A stretch of 64,000 nt of DNA from Rostrohypoxylon terebratum. Its lineage: Eukaryota; Ascomycota; Sordariomycetes; Xylariales; Hypoxylaceae. A model generated the notes under the pieces. The model saw nothing but the letters and a program-made list of their open reading frames with translations. It did no database searches and was not told where the DNA came from. This document shows, in pieces, positions 61,836-64,000 of the stretch. Within the stretch, counting starts at the first letter, position 1. The number at the start of each line of letters is the position of its first letter. The translations under genes and the position numbers were made by a program. The stretch is taken from positions 194,629-258,628 of the forward strand of contig MU385870.1 in the NCBI GenBank assembly GCA_022497145.1, read 5' to 3'.

Positions 61836-62740
61836 GTTTGACTCGGGCTAAATCATAACCAAATATCAGTTTTCTGGACCATTATAGTTGAACGTGGCGC
61901 GGCAAGCTGAACCGTTTAGAATAGAATTTTTCGATCAGACCAGACGAAAATCAATATTCGACGATATTAACTTCGCAAAGACGAAACAAAGTTGGACCGT
62001 TTAAGAATCTTATCGGGCTCGGTTATGATTGCGACGTACCTGTATAGGGAGCATGTTGATGCGTTGATGCTATGCAGTACAGTGATTATGTTTCCCTTTC
62101 TTTAGAATAAAAATAGGGTTAATATCGATGAGTCGAATTCAAGGCGTTGTCAAGCCTAATCCTACCGGCAATCCAACGGGAACCAAACGTTCGGACCGTC
62201 AGTTGAAGCAGGATCAGAGCCAGAACCAGAAAAATGGAATTAGGTTTAAGCTGCTGGCGGACATAAATGAATGAATGAAATTGGGCTTGGCGAAAGTGGA
62301 AAGTGGAAAGAAAATTCCGTCAAATTGGGTCGAGGATAAAGTTTGTTTGGAGAGGAACCCGAAGCGCTGGCTTCTAGCGCGAGGCAACTCGAGAGCGATG
62401 CAGTTCGATCGGCAACCGATGACGGGTTCGACGGTGGTTGACTGACGACAAAACAACAGTTTTTTTAGTAGTATATTAGCGACACCTTTTCCCGGGGATT
62501 TGTTCTCAGTGGTCCTTGGTCCTTGTTTCGTAGATTGGCCGGAAATCAACTCAAGTTTCGACGGTTCAGAATTATCATATACTTGAACCTTACCGACGAC
62601 GAGGAAGTAAGGCTCGCAGAGCTGCGAATCTGGCGGGCCTTGGTTGAGTTTTTGTCGTTCAGGATGATCGAAAGTGTAATGTGTGTAAGAGGGAAGAGGA
62701 AGAGAAGAGCCGGTCCGAGCAAGCAAAGAAGGGAGAGACC

Positions 62741-62774
62741 AGCGTAGCGTCGTAGCGTCGTAGCGTCGTAGCGT
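62741..62774. repeat. Tandem 8-mer AGCGTCGT
   Basis: About four units of AGCGTCGT starting within AGCGTAGCGT. The array is inside the open minus frame 62786-62214 upstream of veA. Confidence 0.8.
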
Positions 62775-63193
62775 GGAAATGTGCAAATGTGGATTCTCCA
62801 GTAGACTAAAGTGGGCTTAGTTTGGGAAATCAGAAAAGCGTGGGAGCCACTGAGAACCTTGGAAGCAATAGCAGCTGCCCCGAAAGTTGCTAGTCAGATT
62901 TTTGGCAGATTGGGCGATAGCACGAGCAACTTGGCTGCTTGGGAACTGGGGGAGGGACTGAGAGAGGGACTTGGTAAGAGCAGGTAAAGAGCAAGGGAGA
63001 TGGGCTTGGGTTGACAGGGTATGCAAAGGTAGACATGGTAGACATGATGAGATTGGCCCGAGCAAATCAACCGGGGTGGTACGGGAAGGTTTAAAGTGGT
63101 AACCGGGATAGCAAAGTGGAGATTGATTGCGTCTGGTTCCCTACCTGTGGGTCGAGTCTCGCCAATGAGATTAATGCTCTAACAGGTTGGTGT

Positions 63194-63233
63194 GGGCTTG
63201 AGTGGGCTTGAGTGGGCTTGAGTGGATTTGAGT
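63194..63233. repeat. Tandem 10-mer GGGCTTGAGT
   Basis: Three exact copies and a fourth with two changes (GGATTTGAGT). The array is in the veA upstream region. Confidence 0.85.
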
Positions 63234-63975
63234 GGATAGACAACCCCAAATCCTTCCCTCGCTTGATCCATGTCTGGGAAAGTCATGCCCACAGTACGAT
63301 GTGTTCGATGTACTCACAGTGCATCGTGTATGGAAGCTGGGACCAATAGGACCAACACCCAAGTCCATGGGCAGGGATATGAGGAACTTTTTGGTCAAGC
63401 GGCTTGTATAAGAATGGAAGGTCCTCCACCCAATTTCACACCGGGCAGAAATCCCCGAAGGAACTTCCTTCCAGTCCCGCCTCCTTGGACCGGAGACGGT
63501 ATTAGGATATGTTGGGCATACTGTACATAGTATAATTACCATGTCTGCATGTATAATAATATGTATAATACTTCTGAGCCGTCATCCATCAGACATTATT
63601 TCTCTTTCATAGCCCTGGAGCTGATGTCTGGCTGATGGCTGATGGCTGACGGCTCATGGAACGTGCAGGACCGCTGGACCGTAGCGCTGCAGTGCAGTGC
63701 AATGTGTAAACCAGTGGAACCCAACCAGGCGGCTGACCAACCAGCTAGTCTTCCAAGAGCCAGGGTTTTTCATTCATCTGAAGATTCTGAACAGTTCGCA
63801 TCTTAGTGAACTTTTTGTCTTAGAAGAACATAACTTTACCTAGCCACCAGCAGTCCTAGACAGTCCTGGACACCTGGGCAGTCCTGGAGCTTTGAAGCTT
63901 GGTGGCTAGGTAAGGTTATTTGGTTGTTTGGTTGATTCTTGGTGACCTTTTTAGTGAATTTGATTTTGCTTACCT

Positions 63976-63993
63976 AGGACCTAGGACCTAGGT
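63976..63993. repeat. Tandem CCTAGGA near right window edge
   Basis: CCTAGGACCTAGGACCTAGG, the same 7-mer unit as the block at 45176. Each unit contains the palindrome CCTAGG. Confidence 0.8.
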
Positions 63994-64000
63994 TGATTAG

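Larger units (their letters stand above)
61836..64000. other. Upstream region of veA (promoter and probable long leader)
   Basis: About 2.2 kb with no recognisable gene. A 190-codon same-strand frame at 62214-62786 ends 379 bp before the veA start. Tandem repeats lie at 62741 and 63194 (listed separately). The right end has CCTAGGACCTAGGACC. If veA has a long leader, as in other fungi, frames here could be uORFs. Confidence 0.5.

Noticed and set aside
62741..63233. CRISPR-like array
   Set aside because: Units are contiguous 8- and 10-mers without spacers, in a eukaryotic genome.

Overview
The window looks like a stretch of a filamentous ascomycete chromosome, most likely Sordariomycetes. The support is short GT-AG introns (about 48-150 nt, many with CTAAC/CTAAT-type branch points), typical fungal families (velvet regulator VeA, Zn2Cys6 factor, Mga2/Spt23-type membrane factor, GH128-type cell-wall glucanase, Nha1/Sod2-type antiporter), and long AT-richer intergenic DNA packed with TACCTA/TAGGTA motifs. 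Family names rest on recognising motifs in the translations; no database search was possible.

Layout. 1-590 (-): 5' part of a Myb/SANT protein running off the left edge. 591-8626: gene-free DNA with low-complexity tandem repeats. 8627-9539 (+): tubulin-folding cofactor B. 9540-13051: gene-free. 13052-14750 (+): secretory-pathway RING-H2 membrane protein. 15908-16330 (-): doubtful small gene. 17596-18837 (+): Pro/Ser/Thr-rich hypothetical. 19413-20621 (-): secreted GH128-like beta-glucanase. 25179-26294 (+): APH-like kinase-fold gene with an in-frame stop and a changed catalytic Asp. 27992-29644 (+): five-exon Zn2Cys6 transcription factor. 31216-35532 (-): Mga2/Spt23 homologue with IPT/TIG, ankyrin repeats and a C-terminal membrane anchor. 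39769-42107 (-): six-exon Na+(K+)/H+ antiporter. 43480-44566 (-): RNase H1 with two hybrid-binding domains. 45672-47278 (-): Tad3, the non-catalytic subunit of the tRNA wobble adenosine deaminase. 47279-52874: long gene-free stretch and 5' leader. 52875-55101 (+): 6-phosphofructo-2-kinase/fructose-2,6-bisphosphatase. 57061-58578 (-): conserved-looking hypothetical. 60258-61835 (-): velvet factor VeA. 61836-64000: probable veA promoter and leader.

The genes do not form a cluster or operon. They are mostly housekeeping (cytoskeleton, tRNA modification, RNA/DNA hybrid removal, glycolytic control, ion homeostasis) and regulatory genes, single or in loose same-strand runs (31216-47278 is a run of four minus-strand genes). 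No transposon, tRNA, rRNA, CRISPR array or biosynthetic cluster was recognised. No clearly new system is evident. The best leads are: the Mga2 anchor being encoded by its own terminal exon, so that retention of a 51-nt intron would give an anchorless factor; the decaying or recoded APH-like gene; the CCAAT/E-box promoter in front of the Zn2Cys6 gene; and the dispersed CCTAGG/TACCTA motif confined to non-coding DNA.
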